Shown: one piece after another, positions 8,922 through 18,051 of the stretch
Layout of the letters: the number at the start of each line of letters is the position of its first letter
Position numbering within the stretch: the first letter of the stretch is position 1
Assembly (NCBI RefSeq): GCF_028548395.1
Contig: NZ_JAQQLA010000005.1
Coordinates: forward strand, 124,001-188,000
DNA: 64,000 nucleotides
Direction of reading: 5' to 3'
Origin: Vogesella indigofera
Lineage (GTDB): Bacteria > Pseudomonadota > Gammaproteobacteria > Burkholderiales > Chromobacteriaceae
Notes under the pieces: model-generated
Seen by the model: the letters and a program-made list of their open reading frames with translations, nothing else
The model's database searches: none
Told to the model about the DNA's origin: nothing
Translations under genes and position numbers: made by a program

Positions 8922-10124
8922 TCAGTGCCCGCGCAATGGTGCTGACAGCGGCCGCGGCCCGATGCCTGCGCGGCGATCCAGCCGCCCGGACCAGCTGGTA
9001 AGCCCCACCGCGCCCAGCACCACCAGCGCACCGATCCACGGCGTGGCCAGCAAGCCCAGCTTGCTCACGATCAGGCCGCCACCCCAGGCGCCGCCGGCGA
9101 TGCCGACATTGAAGGCGGCGATGTTGAGCCCGGAGGCCACGTCCACCGCATGCGGCGTTTCGCGCTCCGCCTGCTGCACCACGTACACCTGCAAGCCGGC
9201 GACATTACCGAACGCCACCGCGCCCCAGGCCAGCACCGTCAGCAGCACCAGCCACGGCGAGCTGGCGGTAAAGGTCAGCACCAGCAGCACCAGCGCCAGC
9301 AGCAGGAAGATGATCTGCAGCGCGCGCACCGGCCCGTGCCGGTCTGCCAGCCGCCCGCCCCAGATATTGCCGAATGCCACCGACACGCCGTACACCAGCA
9401 TGACCAGACCGACACTGGACGGCGCGTAGCCGCTGACCTGCTGCAGGATCGGCGCGAGGTAGGTAAAGGCGACGAAGGAGCCGCCATAGCCCAGCGCCGT
9501 CATCGCGTACACCAGTAGCAGCCGTGGCCGGCCCAGCACCGCCAGCTGGGCGAGCAGGCCGCCGGCCGCCGGGGTGGCGATGTTGCGCGGGATCAGTAGC
9601 AGGCTGCCGACAAAGGCGATCACCCCCAGCAGCGACACCGCCAGAAAGGTGTTCTGCCAGCCAAAGTGCTGGCCGATCCAGGTGCCCAGCGGCACGCCGC
9701 TGACCAGTGCCACGGTCAGGCCGGAGAACATCAGCGCAATCGCGCTGGCCGCCTTGTCCTTGGGAACCAGGCTGGTGGCGATGGTGGCGCCGATGGAGAA
9801 GAACACGCCGTGCGCCAGGCCGGTCAGCACGCGGGCGGCCATCAGCGCCTGGTAGCCCGGTGCCTGCCACGCGACCAGGTTGCCGACGGTAAACAGCGCC
9901 ATCAGCCCCAGCAGCAGTGGCTTGCGCGGCAGGCGGCTGCTCAGCGCGGTGAGTACCGGTGCGCCGATGGCCACCCCCAGCGCGTACAGGCTGACCAGCA
10001 GGCCAGCGGAAGGCAGCGATACCTGCAGGCTGGTGGCAATGGTCGGGATCAGCCCGACAATGACAAATTCGGTGGTGCCGATGGCAAAGGCGCTGAGCGT
10101 CAGCGCCCACAGGGCAAGAGGCAT
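8922..10124 (-). CDS. MFS transporter, AraJ/YdhP-like (DHA1 family)
   Basis: 400 residues with about twelve hydrophobic helices. The N-terminus (AFAIGTTEFVIVGLIPTIA) and the motif RVLTGLAHGVFFSIG match the AraJ/YdhP branch of drug:H+ antiporter MFS proteins in the inner membrane. Start ATG 10124 lies eight bases after GGAG. It is divergent from a LysR-type gene at 10222 with a 97-bp intergenic region, the usual arrangement for a LysR protein controlling its neighbour. Substrate unknown; sugar or drug efflux is the family guess. Confidence 0.85.
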   Translation of the reverse strand: MPLALWALTLSAFAIGTTEFVIVGLIPTIATSLQVSLPSAGLLVSLYALGVAIGAPVLTALSSRLPRKPLLLGLMALFTVGNLVAWQAPGYQALMAARVLTGLAHGVFFSIGATIATSLVPKDKAASAIALMFSGLTVALVSGVPLGTWIGQHFGWQNTFLAVSLLGVIAFVGSLLLIPRNIATPAAGGLLAQLAVLGRPRLLLVYAMTALGYGGSFVAFTYLAPILQQVSGYAPSSVGLVMLVYGVSVAFGNIWGGRLADRHGPVRALQIIFLLLALVLLVLTFTASSPWLVLLTVLAWGAVAFGNVAGLQVYVVQQAERETPHAVDVASGLNIAAFNVGIAGGAWGGGLIVSKLGLLATPWIGALVVLGAVGLTSWSGRLDRRAGIGPRPLSAPLRGH

Positions 10125-10221
10125 GATGTGCTCCGGTTGGTGGATGTGCGGCGATTGTCACCGCTTGCCAGCCGCGGAAAAACCGTCTCTACTGGCAAAT
10201 ACTTTTGATTGGGAGTCAACA

Positions 10222-11115
10222 ATGATCGCCACCGACGCGCTGATTGCCTTTGTCGCCATCATCGATGGCGGCTCCTTTTCCGCCGCCGCGGCCCGGCTGC
10301 AGCAGACGCCGTCCGGCATCAGCCGCACCCTGTCGCGGCTGGAGGCGCAGCTGGGCGTGCGCCTGATCACGCGCACCACGCGCCGGCTGGAGCTGACCGA
10401 AGAAGGACGCTGGCTGCTGGAGCGCGCCCGCGACATCCTGGCACGCCTGGGCGACACCGAGGCGCGGCTGCAGGCCAGTGCCGCCGCACCGGCGGGCGTG
10501 GTGCGCGTCAATGCCGCCAGTCCGGTGCTGAACCACCTGCTGGCGCCGCTGGTGCCCGGCTTCCTGGCCGCCTACCCGCAGATCCGGCTGGAGCTGACCG
10601 GGGCGGAAGCGATTGTCGATCTGATCGAGGAGGGGGCCGATGTCGCCATCCGCGTCGGTGCGCTGGCGGATTCCACCCTCAACGCGCGCCTGCTCGGCAG
10701 CAGCCCGTTGCGGCTGGTGGCGGCGCCGGACTACCTGCAGCGCTGTGGTGAGCCGGCACAGGCGGCGGCGCTGGCACAGCACCGCCTGCTCGGTTTCAGC
10801 AGCCCGGTGGCGCTGAATGTGTGGCCGCTGGCACAGGCGGGGCAGCACGGTTGGCCGGTCGAGCCGGCGCTGAGCGCCAGCAGCGGTGAGACGCTGCGCC
10901 ATCTGGCGCTGGCCGGCGCCGGCATCGCCTGTCTCGCCGATTTCCTGGTCGGCGACGACCTGCGTGCCGGCCGGTTGCAGCCGGTACTGGCCGCCGAGGT
11001 GCTGCCTTGGCGGCAGCAGGTCTGGGCGGTGTTCTACAAGCAGGGGCAGCTGGCACCCCGGGTGGCGTGCCTGGTTGACTATCTGGCCCGGCAGTTGCCG
11101 CTGCAGCGCAGCTAG
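10222..11115 (+). CDS. LysR-family transcriptional regulator
   Basis: 297 residues. The N-terminal winged HTH (about 1-60) has the LysR pattern GGSFSAAAARLQQTPSGISR and a linker helix rich in Leu and Arg. The C-terminal two-lobed effector-binding domain runs from about 88 to 295. Start ATG 10222 follows GGGAG. Divergent from the MFS gene and likely its regulator. It belongs to the broad CrgA/DsdC-like group; no effector can be named from sequence. Confidence 0.88.
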   Translation: MIATDALIAFVAIIDGGSFSAAAARLQQTPSGISRTLSRLEAQLGVRLITRTTRRLELTEEGRWLLERARDILARLGDTEARLQASAAAPAGVVRVNAASPVLNHLLAPLVPGFLAAYPQIRLELTGAEAIVDLIEEGADVAIRVGALADSTLNARLLGSSPLRLVAAPDYLQRCGEPAQAAALAQHRLLGFSSPVALNVWPLAQAGQHGWPVEPALSASSGETLRHLALAGAGIACLADFLVGDDLRAGRLQPVLAAEVLPWRQQVWAVFYKQGQLAPRVACLVDYLARQLPLQRS

Positions 11116-11356
11116 GGCGGCGGTGGTCGTGGCCGGCGTCGTCACCGCGCACAGGCCGAGATGGGGCCGGCTGCCACATGTGGCACGCCGGGTTGCGGCC
11201 AACCTTGCCGCGAGGCATGTGGCAGCGCTACGCCCGGAGGCCCGGCCACGCGGATGCGAAGCGGCAAGCCAGGTTCCGGTGTTGAGCCACGGTATTGCCG
11301 GTGTAGTTTGTCATGCGCCGGGCCGGAACCCGTCCACCCCCGGCGCGGCGGCGGTT

Positions 11357-12355
11357 TCAACGGCTGATGATCTGGTCGAAGATCGCGCCATCGTCGAAGT
11401 GGGTTTTCTGCGCGCGGGCCCAGCCGCCGAATACCCGGTCGATGGTGAACAGCCTTACCTTGCTGAACTGGGCGGCGTACTTGGCGGCCACCTTTGCGTC
11501 GCGCGGGCGGTAGTAGTTCTGCGCCGCCAGCTCCTGCCCCAGCGGGCTGTACAGGTAGCGCAGGTAGGCCTCGGCCACCTTGCGCGTGCCGCGCTTGTCG
11601 ACCACCTTGTCCACCACGCTCACCGGCGGTTCGGCCAGGATGGACACCGACGGCACGACGATGTCGAACTTGTCCGGCCCCAGCTCCTTGCTGGCGAGGA
11701 AGGCCTCGTTTTCCCATGAGATCAGCACGTCGCCGATGCCGCGCTGCGAGAAGGTGACCAGCGAGCCGCGGGCGCCGGAATCCAGCACCTTCACGTTGCG
11801 GTAGATCTTCTGCACCAGCGCGCGGGCACTGGCGTCGTTGCCGCCCGGCTGTTGCAGCGCGTAGCCCCACGCCGCCAGGTAGTTCCAGCGCGCACCGCCG
11901 CCGGTTTTCGGGTTGGGGGCGATGACTTCCACCCCGGGGCGGGCCAGGTCGTTCCAGTCGCGGATGGCCTTCGGGTTGCCTTTGCGCACCAGCAGCACGA
12001 TGGTGGAGGTGTACGGCGTGCTGTTGTGCGGCAGGCGGCTTTGCCAGTTGGCCGGCACCAGCGCGCCGTTTTTGTGCAGTTCGTCGATGTCGTTGGACAG
12101 CGCCAGCGTCACCACGTCCGCCTCCAGCCCGTCGATCACCGAGCGCGCCTGCTTGCCGGAGCCACCGTGCGACTGCTTGACGCTGACGGTTTCGCCGGTC
12201 TGTGCCTGCCAGTGCTTGGCGAAGGCGGCGTTGAACTCCTGGTACAGCTCGCGCGTCGGGTCGTAGGACACGTTGAGCAGGCTGACATCGGCCATGGCCG
12301 GTTGGCTCAGCAGGCTGGCAAACAGCAGCGCGCCGGCAAGTGGTTTCAGTTTCAT
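11357..12355 (-). CDS. sbp: Sulfate/thiosulfate ABC transporter binding protein Sbp
   Basis: 332 residues with a signal peptide cleaved near AMADVS, so periplasmic. Conserved Sbp/CysP blocks include [22 protein letters not shown] and [18 protein letters not shown]. It delivers sulfate to CysTWA; no permease or ATPase genes lie next to it, so it is an orphan binding protein here. Start ATG 12355 is chosen because the signal peptide begins there. The promoter region carries AATTTTGCTTGGTT on the minus strand about 65 bp upstream, shared in part with other sulfur genes in this window. Confidence 0.9.
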   Translation of the reverse strand: MKLKPLAGALLFASLLSQPAMADVSLLNVSYDPTRELYQEFNAAFAKHWQAQTGETVSVKQSHGGSGKQARSVIDGLEADVVTLALSNDIDELHKNGALVPANWQSRLPHNSTPYTSTIVLLVRKGNPKAIRDWNDLARPGVEVIAPNPKTGGGARWNYLAAWGYALQQPGGNDASARALVQKIYRNVKVLDSGARGSLVTFSQRGIGDVLISWENEAFLASKELGPDKFDIVVPSVSILAEPPVSVVDKVVDKRGTRKVAEAYLRYLYSPLGQELAAQNYYRPRDAKVAAKYAAQFSKVRLFTIDRVFGGWARAQKTHFDDGAIFDQIISR

Positions 12356-12412
12356 GGGTGCAGCTCCGGGTTGAATGTGGCTGTCATTGTCCGGGGGCGG
12401 CCGGCGGCGGTG

Positions 12413-12425
12413 AACCAAGCAAAAT
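12413..12425 (-). promoter_or_regulatory. ATTTTGCTTGGTT element upstream of sbp
   Basis: On the minus strand ATTTTGCTTGGTT lies about 58-70 bp before the sbp ATG. A near match (ATTTTCTTGGTT) stands upstream of the encapsulin operon. A -35 element or sulfur-regulator site is possible. Confidence 0.35.
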
Positions 12426-12498
12426 TCACAAGCTAATCAGCGCTGGTGCTTGGGGCCGAATGTCCCGCTGCGGCCAACGTTAGCCGGCGGCGACAACG

Positions 12499-12533
12499 CA
12501 ACACAGGCCGCGCCCGCAGGCCGGCCTGTGTTG
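12499..12533 (-). terminator. Hairpin after tauD
   Basis: CAACACAGGCC (12499-12509) and GGCCTGTGTTG (12523-12533) form an 11-bp stem just beyond the tauD stop. The minus-strand exit lacks a U run, so this is a stem-loop at the operon end rather than a clear intrinsic terminator. Confidence 0.45.
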
Positions 12534-12547
12534 TGCCGCGTGGCCGT

Positions 12548-13381
12548 TCAGAACGGCTTGTCGCCCAGAATGGTGGCGCGGTGCATGATGCGGTGCGCCG
12601 GGCGGTAGTCGTCCACCGCGTAGTGCTGGGTGACGCGGTTGTCCCAGAACGCGATATCACCCGGCTGCCAGCGCCAGCGCACGCTGAATTCCGGCTTGGC
12701 AAAGTGGGCAAACAGGAAGGCCAGCAGCGCGTCGCTCTCCGCCGGCGGCAGCTCGTTGATGCGGGTGGTAAAGCCGTCGCTGACGAACAGCGCCTTGTCG
12801 CCGCTGACCGGGTGGGTGCGGATCACCGGGTGGTTCACCGGCGGCGTGCTGCGGCGGGTGGCCTCGTAATTGGCCAGCGCCTCCGGTGTCTGGCCGAAGC
12901 GCTCCAGCGGGAACGACTTGGTGAAGTCGTGCGTGGCGGTCAGCCCGTCCAGCAGTTGCTGCAGGCGCGGCGACAGCGCGGCGTAGGCGGCTGTGCCGCT
13001 AGCCCACAGCGTGTCGCCGCCATACTCCGGCAGCTGCCGCGCCACCAGTACCGAGCCCAGCGGCGGGGTGTCGATGAAAGTGACGTCGGTGTGCCAGATG
13101 GCGTTGTCGCGCAGGTCGTTCAGCGCGGTGTCCAGCACCATGATCTGCGGCGTGTCCGCTATCTTCGGGTACAGCGGGTGGATGTGCAGGTCGCCGAACC
13201 AGGCGGCGAAATCACGCTGTTGCTGCGGGCTGATGTCCTGGTTCCGGAAAAACAGCACCTGGTGCTGCAGCAGCGCGGCGCTGAGCGCCTGTTGCCGTGT
13301 GCTGTCCAGTGGCTGTGCCAGGTCGATGCCGCTGACGATGGCGCCCAGTGCCGGGCTGAGGCGGGAGAAGTGCAGACTCAT
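12548..13381 (-). CDS. tauD: Taurine dioxygenase TauD
   Basis: 277 residues, the usual length. The iron ligands are the WHTDVTF motif (His and Asp) and a distal His in the C-terminal third; the 2-oxoglutarate-binding Arg is in the tail region. The enzyme uses O2 and 2-oxoglutarate to convert taurine to aminoacetaldehyde and sulfite in the cytoplasm. It is the last gene of tauABCD and follows tauC by 13 bp. Start ATG 13381 follows AAGGATTACCGTC. Sulfite released would feed cysteine synthesis. Confidence 0.92.
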   Translation of the reverse strand: MSLHFSRLSPALGAIVSGIDLAQPLDSTRQQALSAALLQHQVLFFRNQDISPQQQRDFAAWFGDLHIHPLYPKIADTPQIMVLDTALNDLRDNAIWHTDVTFIDTPPLGSVLVARQLPEYGGDTLWASGTAAYAALSPRLQQLLDGLTATHDFTKSFPLERFGQTPEALANYEATRRSTPPVNHPVIRTHPVSGDKALFVSDGFTTRINELPPAESDALLAFLFAHFAKPEFSVRWRWQPGDIAFWDNRVTQHYAVDDYRPAHRIMHRATILGDKPF

Positions 13382-13394
13382 GACGGTAATCCTT

Positions 13395-14255
13395 TCAATG
13401 GTTTTGGCCGTGCCACGGGGTAAGGCGCTGCTGTAGCCGGCGCAGGCCCAGCTCCAGCGCGAAGGCGACTAGCGCGATGACGATGATGCCGAGCACCACG
13501 ACGTCGGTGACCAGGAACTGCGCGGCGGACTGGATCATGAAGCCCAGCCCGCGGGTGGCGGCGATCAGCTCCGCCGCCACCAGCGTCGACCAGCCGGCGC
13601 CAAGACCGATACGCACGCCGGTGATGATCTCCGGCAGTGCGCCGGGCAGGATCACGTGGCGCAGCAGCTGCCAGCGGCTGGCGCCCAGCGACAGCGCCGC
13701 CTGTTGCCGCAGCTGGCTGACGCTGGTCACGCCGTGGGCGGTGGCGATCAGCACCGGCGCCAGGATGGCGAGGAAGATCAGCAATACCTTGGACAACTCG
13801 CCGATGCCGAACCAGATCACGATCAGCGGCAGGTAGGCCAGCGGCGGCAGCGGGCGGTAGAACTCGATCACCGGATCGAGCAGATGCCGCGCCAGCGGAA
13901 ACACGCCGATGACGATGCCCAGCGGGATGCCGACGACGACCGCCGCCAGCAGTGCCAGCAGCATGCGCTGCAGGCTGGCCAGCAGGTGCTGCGGCAGGGT
14001 GGCGTCCATGTAGCCGTTAAGCAGCAGCTCGTCGAACTTGGCCAGCACCGCTTGCGGCGGTGGCAGGAACAGCGGCGCAATTAGCCCGCTGGCGGTGAGC
14101 GCCCACCACAACAGCAACAGGCTGGCGATGCTGAGCGCGGCCCAGTGCGCCGCTTGTGGCTGCCAGTGGCGGCCGGCCGGCACGGGTGTGGCAGGCGGGG
14201 TGCCGAAGTCGAGGGTATCGGGCACCGCGATCAGGGCGGGTGGGGTGGTGGGCAT
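13395..14255 (-). CDS. tauC: Taurine ABC transporter permease TauC
   Basis: 286 residues: a cytoplasmic N-terminal stretch of about 40 residues, then six membrane helices. The BPD permease EAA-like loop is seen at [20 protein letters not shown]. It forms the inner-membrane channel with TauB and TauA. Its start overlaps the tauB stop in TGATG, indicating coupled translation. Confidence 0.9.
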   Translation of the reverse strand: MPTTPPALIAVPDTLDFGTPPATPVPAGRHWQPQAAHWAALSIASLLLLWWALTASGLIAPLFLPPPQAVLAKFDELLLNGYMDATLPQHLLASLQRMLLALLAAVVVGIPLGIVIGVFPLARHLLDPVIEFYRPLPPLAYLPLIVIWFGIGELSKVLLIFLAILAPVLIATAHGVTSVSQLRQQAALSLGASRWQLLRHVILPGALPEIITGVRIGLGAGWSTLVAAELIAATRGLGFMIQSAAQFLVTDVVVLGIIVIALVAFALELGLRRLQQRLTPWHGQNH

Positions 14256-15037
14256 CAGGCGGCCTCCTCGTGACGTTGCCGGAACAGGCTGTGCAGCAGC
14301 GATTCGCGCAGGGCGATGAATTCCGGATCGGACTTGATGGCGCGCACGTCCTCGCCGGCGCGGTAGCGCTGGTTAAAGGTTGGCCGCAAGCGCTGCACGA
14401 TGCGCCCCGGCCCCGGCGACATCAGCACCAGCTCGGTGGCGAGAAACAGCGCCTCCTCGATGTCGTGGGTGATCAGGAAGATGCCGCGCTGCGACTGCTG
14501 CCACACGCGCAGCAGCAGTTGCTGCATCTGCTCGCGGGTGAACGCGTCCAGTGCACCGAACGGCTCGTCCAGCAGCAGCACCTGCGAGCGGCTGGCCAGC
14601 GCGCGGGCGATGCCGACGCGCTGGCGCATGCCGCCGGACAGCTGCCAGGTGCGCTTGCCGGCGACATCGGCCAGCCCGACCAGACGCAGGGTGTCGGCGA
14701 CGATGCGCTCGCGCGCCGCCGCATCCGCACCCTGCAGCTTGAGGCCGAAGGCGACGTTGTCGTGCACGTTCAGCCACGGCAGCAGCGCGTCGTGCTGGAA
14801 CACCACCGCGCGCTCCACCCCCGGCGCCGTCACCGGTTGGCCGGCAAACAGCACCCGGCCCTGGCTGGGCGGGATGAAGCCGGCCAGCACCCCCAGCAGT
14901 GTGCTCTTGCCGCAACCGGACGGCCCCAGCGCCACCAGCAGCTCGTCACGCGCCAGGCTCAGCGACACCTGGTGCAGCGCCGGCTGCGACTGGCCGGGGT
15001 AGGTGACGCTAAGCTTGTCGACTTGTAGCAGGCTCAT
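14255..15037 (-). CDS. tauB: Taurine ABC transporter ATPase TauB
   Basis: 260 residues with all ABC ATPase motifs: Walker A GPSGCGKST at about 38-46, Q-loop VFQHDALLPW, signature LSGGMRQRVGIARALA, Walker B LLLDEPFGALD and the switch His in THDIEEA. It is close to TauB/SsuB. It powers taurine import with TauC and lies 12 bp after tauA. Confidence 0.92.
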   Translation of the reverse strand: MSLLQVDKLSVTYPGQSQPALHQVSLSLARDELLVALGPSGCGKSTLLGVLAGFIPPSQGRVLFAGQPVTAPGVERAVVFQHDALLPWLNVHDNVAFGLKLQGADAAARERIVADTLRLVGLADVAGKRTWQLSGGMRQRVGIARALASRSQVLLLDEPFGALDAFTREQMQQLLLRVWQQSQRGIFLITHDIEEALFLATELVLMSPGPGRIVQRLRPTFNQRYRAGEDVRAIKSDPEFIALRESLLHSLFRQRHEEAA

Positions 15038-15049
15038 GGTCGGCTCCGT

Positions 15050-16033
15050 CTAGCGCAGGGCGGCGTTGATGAACTGGTTGGTCACGTACGGCGTGTAGCT
15101 CGGCTGCAGGCTGTCGACCTTGCCCTGCGACTTGAGGAAGGCGGCGGTATCGCCGACCGCCTTCACCAGCGGCTGTTGCAGCAGCTTGCTCTGCTCGACC
15201 AGCGACGGGTAGAGATTGCCCGGCAGCAGCGCGGTGACTTCCTCCGGCTTGCTGCCGGTGAGGCGGGCGATCTTCGCCACGTTGGCCGCATTGCTGGCAA
15301 AGCCTTTCGGGTCCTTGTTGTAGCGCTCGAACACCTTGCCGGTGACGCTCACGAACTGCTTGAGGAAATCCGGATTCCTGGCGGCGAAGTCCTGGCGCAC
15401 GATCCACAGGTCGTAGGTTGGCGCGCCCCATTTGCCGACTTCGGCGGAGCTGGTCAGCACCTTGCCGCTGGCGCGTACCTTGCCCAGTGCCGGCTCCCAC
15501 ACATAGGCGCCGTCGATGTCGCCACGCTGCCAGGCGGCGGCGATTTCGCTGGGGCGCAGGTTGAGGATGGTGACCTTGCCGGCATCCACCTTCCAGTGCT
15601 TCAGCGCCGCCAGCAGGCTGTAGTGGGTGGTGGACACGTATGGCACCGCGATCTTCTTGCCGACCAGATCGGCCGGCTTGCTGATACCGCTGCCGTTGCG
15701 CACCACCAGCGCCTCGGATTCGCCGATCACGCCGGTGACGAGGAAGGTCTGGATCGGCAGGCCGCGGCTGGCGGCGGCGGCCAGCGGGCTGGAGCCGATA
15801 TTGCCGATCGGTACGTCGCCGGAGGCAACCGCGGCGATCACCTCGGCGCCGCTCTCGAACTTGCGCCAGTTGATCTTCTTGCCGGTGGCTTTTTCGTAGT
15901 CACCGTCGGCCTGCGCCACCTTGGACGGGTCGACGCCGGTCTGGAACGCGATGGTGACGCCGTCATCGGCAACGGCGGCGCCGGCAACAATGGCCAGCGA
16001 AACAAACAGGGAAACGAGGGTGGGGCGGGTCAT
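15050..16033 (-). CDS. tauA: Taurine-binding periplasmic protein TauA
   Basis: 327 residues with a signal peptide cleaved near AAVADDG. The NMT1/TauA pattern is clear: AFQTGVDPSKVAQ, GDVPIGNIGSSPLAAAASRG, and AYVWEPALGK. It binds taurine in the periplasm. First gene of tauABCD; ATG 16033 follows GGAGATTGCC. The upstream 16034-16281 region is AT-rich relative to its surroundings, consistent with an activator-dependent sulfur-starvation promoter, but no specific site is recognised. Confidence 0.92.
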   Translation of the reverse strand: MTRPTLVSLFVSLAIVAGAAVADDGVTIAFQTGVDPSKVAQADGDYEKATGKKINWRKFESGAEVIAAVASGDVPIGNIGSSPLAAAASRGLPIQTFLVTGVIGESEALVVRNGSGISKPADLVGKKIAVPYVSTTHYSLLAALKHWKVDAGKVTILNLRPSEIAAAWQRGDIDGAYVWEPALGKVRASGKVLTSSAEVGKWGAPTYDLWIVRQDFAARNPDFLKQFVSVTGKVFERYNKDPKGFASNAANVAKIARLTGSKPEEVTALLPGNLYPSLVEQSKLLQQPLVKAVGDTAAFLKSQGKVDSLQPSYTPYVTNQFINAALR

Positions 16034-16281
16034 GGCAATCTCCAGTGGTGAATCGTTTGCAATGACGCCATTAAAAAGAGAAACCAGCGGGCGGGGAAAT
16101 AATAAAAGCCGCGCCCTATATTCATCACCGGCTGCGGTATTTATCGGTTAAATGAATAAGGCGGTAAATGAAATGGCAGGTGGCGTTGTGAATAAAGCAG
16201 ATGGTGATATCGGTTTTATCTATAAGGCGGCGGTGAATTGGCGGGTAAAGTGCGCTCTGCTATTACTGATGAATATTGGCC

Positions 16282-17118
16282 ATGAAACGCTTCAAGCAGT
16301 CGAAGGGTTTTCCGGCGGGATTCGACCCGCAACAATTAAGCTGTTGTCAGCAACTGCTGGCCGCCTTGCCTTATCCCGCGCAATTGCACTGGAACGAGCG
16401 CGAGGTCTTTGCCTGCTTTGACGGCTGGTGGCTGACCAGCGAGTTCTTCCCGGTGGCCAGCTTCTACCATGCGGCCCCGCAGCGGGCGCACTACGCGGCA
16501 CGGCTGCGCATTCACGGCCGTTTCGGCCAGAACCTGCCGGCCAACTGGCTGTTCGCGCTGAACTACGGCGAAAGCAAGACCGTGTCGCTGCTGAAGCTGA
16601 TCCGCGTGCTGCACCTGCTCAATCACCTGGGACGCAACGATGTCGCGCTGCCGCTGCGCATCGATCTCGATCCGCGCATCTGCCACGCCTTCAGCGACCG
16701 CATCATCGATTTCACCACGGCCCTGCTGGCACAGCTGGGGCTGGCCAGCCCGCAGGTGATGTTCCTGCTGTTCATCAACCAGCCCACCTCCGAGCTGGGG
16801 GTGGCACTGGTGCGCCGCTACCGCGAACAAGGCCATCTGGTGGGGCTGGGCGGCTTTGGCGACAGCGAGCACGACTTGTCGCGGCTATGGCGGCTGGAGC
16901 CGGACTTCGTCTGCCTATCGCCGCGCTTCATGCGCCGCGCCGTGATGTATCCGCAGGTGCGCGACCAGCTGCTGGCGCTGATGCCGCAGCTGGTGGCGCA
17001 GGGCTTCGTGCTGGGGGTGGAGGAAATCGTGTGCGACAACATGCTGGCCATGGCGCAGCAGATGCAGGCCCGCTATTACGCCGGGCAGCTGGTGTCGCAG
17101 CGGCTGGCGCCGGCCTGA
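16282..17118 (+). CDS. Degenerate EAL-domain protein
   Basis: 278 residues from ATG 16282; a TTG two codons upstream is a less likely start. The fold matches an EAL domain in its second half: GLGGFGDSEHDLSRLWRLEPDFVCLSPRF aligns in pattern with the DDFGTGYSSL...VDYIKID region, and GFVLGVEEIV with the VxAEGVE strand. The EAL signature itself and the metal-binding DD pair (GG here) are missing, so phosphodiesterase activity is very unlikely. Like YdiV-type proteins it probably acts through c-di-GMP binding or protein contacts. Divergent from tauA. Confidence 0.7.
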   Translation: MKRFKQSKGFPAGFDPQQLSCCQQLLAALPYPAQLHWNEREVFACFDGWWLTSEFFPVASFYHAAPQRAHYAARLRIHGRFGQNLPANWLFALNYGESKTVSLLKLIRVLHLLNHLGRNDVALPLRIDLDPRICHAFSDRIIDFTTALLAQLGLASPQVMFLLFINQPTSELGVALVRRYREQGHLVGLGGFGDSEHDLSRLWRLEPDFVCLSPRFMRRAVMYPQVRDQLLALMPQLVAQGFVLGVEEIVCDNMLAMAQQMQARYYAGQLVSQRLAPA

Positions 17119-17240
17119 TATGCAATGCAGCGGGCACCGGATAAGCAATGCACTTTTGCTTGGTTCCCTGATGCCGGGCGGCTGCCTATAGTGGCCTCAT
17201 CGCGTGATGACACGCAGCCACTCTTGCATCAGGAGCTACT

Positions 17241-17876
17241 ATGACACTGCGTCTTGGCGACATCGCCCCCGACTTTGAACAGGCGTCCAGCGACGGCAAC
17301 ATCCGTTTTCATGACTGGCTGGGTAATAGCTGGGGCGTGCTGTTTTCGCACCCGGCCGACTTCACCCCGGTGTGCACCACAGAGTTGGGGCTGACCGCCA
17401 GGCTCAAGGATGACTTTGCGCGCCGCAACGTGAAGGTGATCGCGCTGTCGGTCGACCCGGTGGCGTCGCACCTGGAGTGGATCAAGGACATCAACGACAC
17501 GCAGGGCACCACGGTGAACTTCCCGATCATTGCCGATGCCGACCGCAAGGTGTCCGAGCTGTACGACCTGATCCACCCTAACGCCAGCAGCACCCATACC
17601 GTGCGTTCGGTGTTCGTGATTGATCCGGCGAAGAAGATCCGCCTGACGCTGACCTATCCGGCCAGTACCGGCCGCAATTTCAACGAACTGCTGCGGGTGA
17701 TTGATTCGCTGCAGCTGACCGAATACCACAGCGTGGCGACGCCGGCCAACTGGCAGCAGGGGGACGAGGTGGTGATCGTGCCTTCGCTGCAGGATGAAGA
17801 CCTGATCCGGCAGAAATTCCCCAAGGGCTATCGCGCGCTGCGACCCTATCTGCGCCTGACACCGCAGCCGGGCTGA
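17241..17876 (+). CDS. 1-Cys-type peroxiredoxin (Prx6 group)
   Basis: 211 residues. The AhpC/TSA domain has the peroxidatic motif PADFTPVCTTE (Cys near residue 45), and the C-terminal 1-cysPrx domain is present, giving the length typical of Prx6 proteins. It reduces hydroperoxides in the cytosol. Start ATG 17241 follows AGGAGCTACT. It is a single-gene unit closed by a strong terminator at 17938-17968. Confidence 0.9.
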   Translation: MTLRLGDIAPDFEQASSDGNIRFHDWLGNSWGVLFSHPADFTPVCTTELGLTARLKDDFARRNVKVIALSVDPVASHLEWIKDINDTQGTTVNFPIIADADRKVSELYDLIHPNASSTHTVRSVFVIDPAKKIRLTLTYPASTGRNFNELLRVIDSLQLTEYHSVATPANWQQGDEVVIVPSLQDEDLIRQKFPKGYRALRPYLRLTPQPG

Positions 17877-17937
17877 TCCGATTTTTTGTTGTGGCTTTAC
17901 TTGTTGTCTCTGCGTTTTCTCCTCTTGGGCTTTTGTT

Positions 17938-17968
17938 GGCCGGGCTTGTCAGCCCGGCCTTTTTTTTT
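17938..17968 (+). terminator. Intrinsic terminator of the peroxiredoxin gene
   Basis: GGCCGGGCT (17938-17946), loop TGTC, AGCCCGGCC (17951-17959), then nine T. A textbook rho-independent terminator on the plus strand. Confidence 0.9.
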
Positions 17969-18051
17969 GTGCCCACTGGCCGTGGCAGCGTGCCCGCTGA
18001 GTGCGTGGTCAGTGGCGGAGGCCATGACGCCCGCACCTGCTGCGCTGCGGC

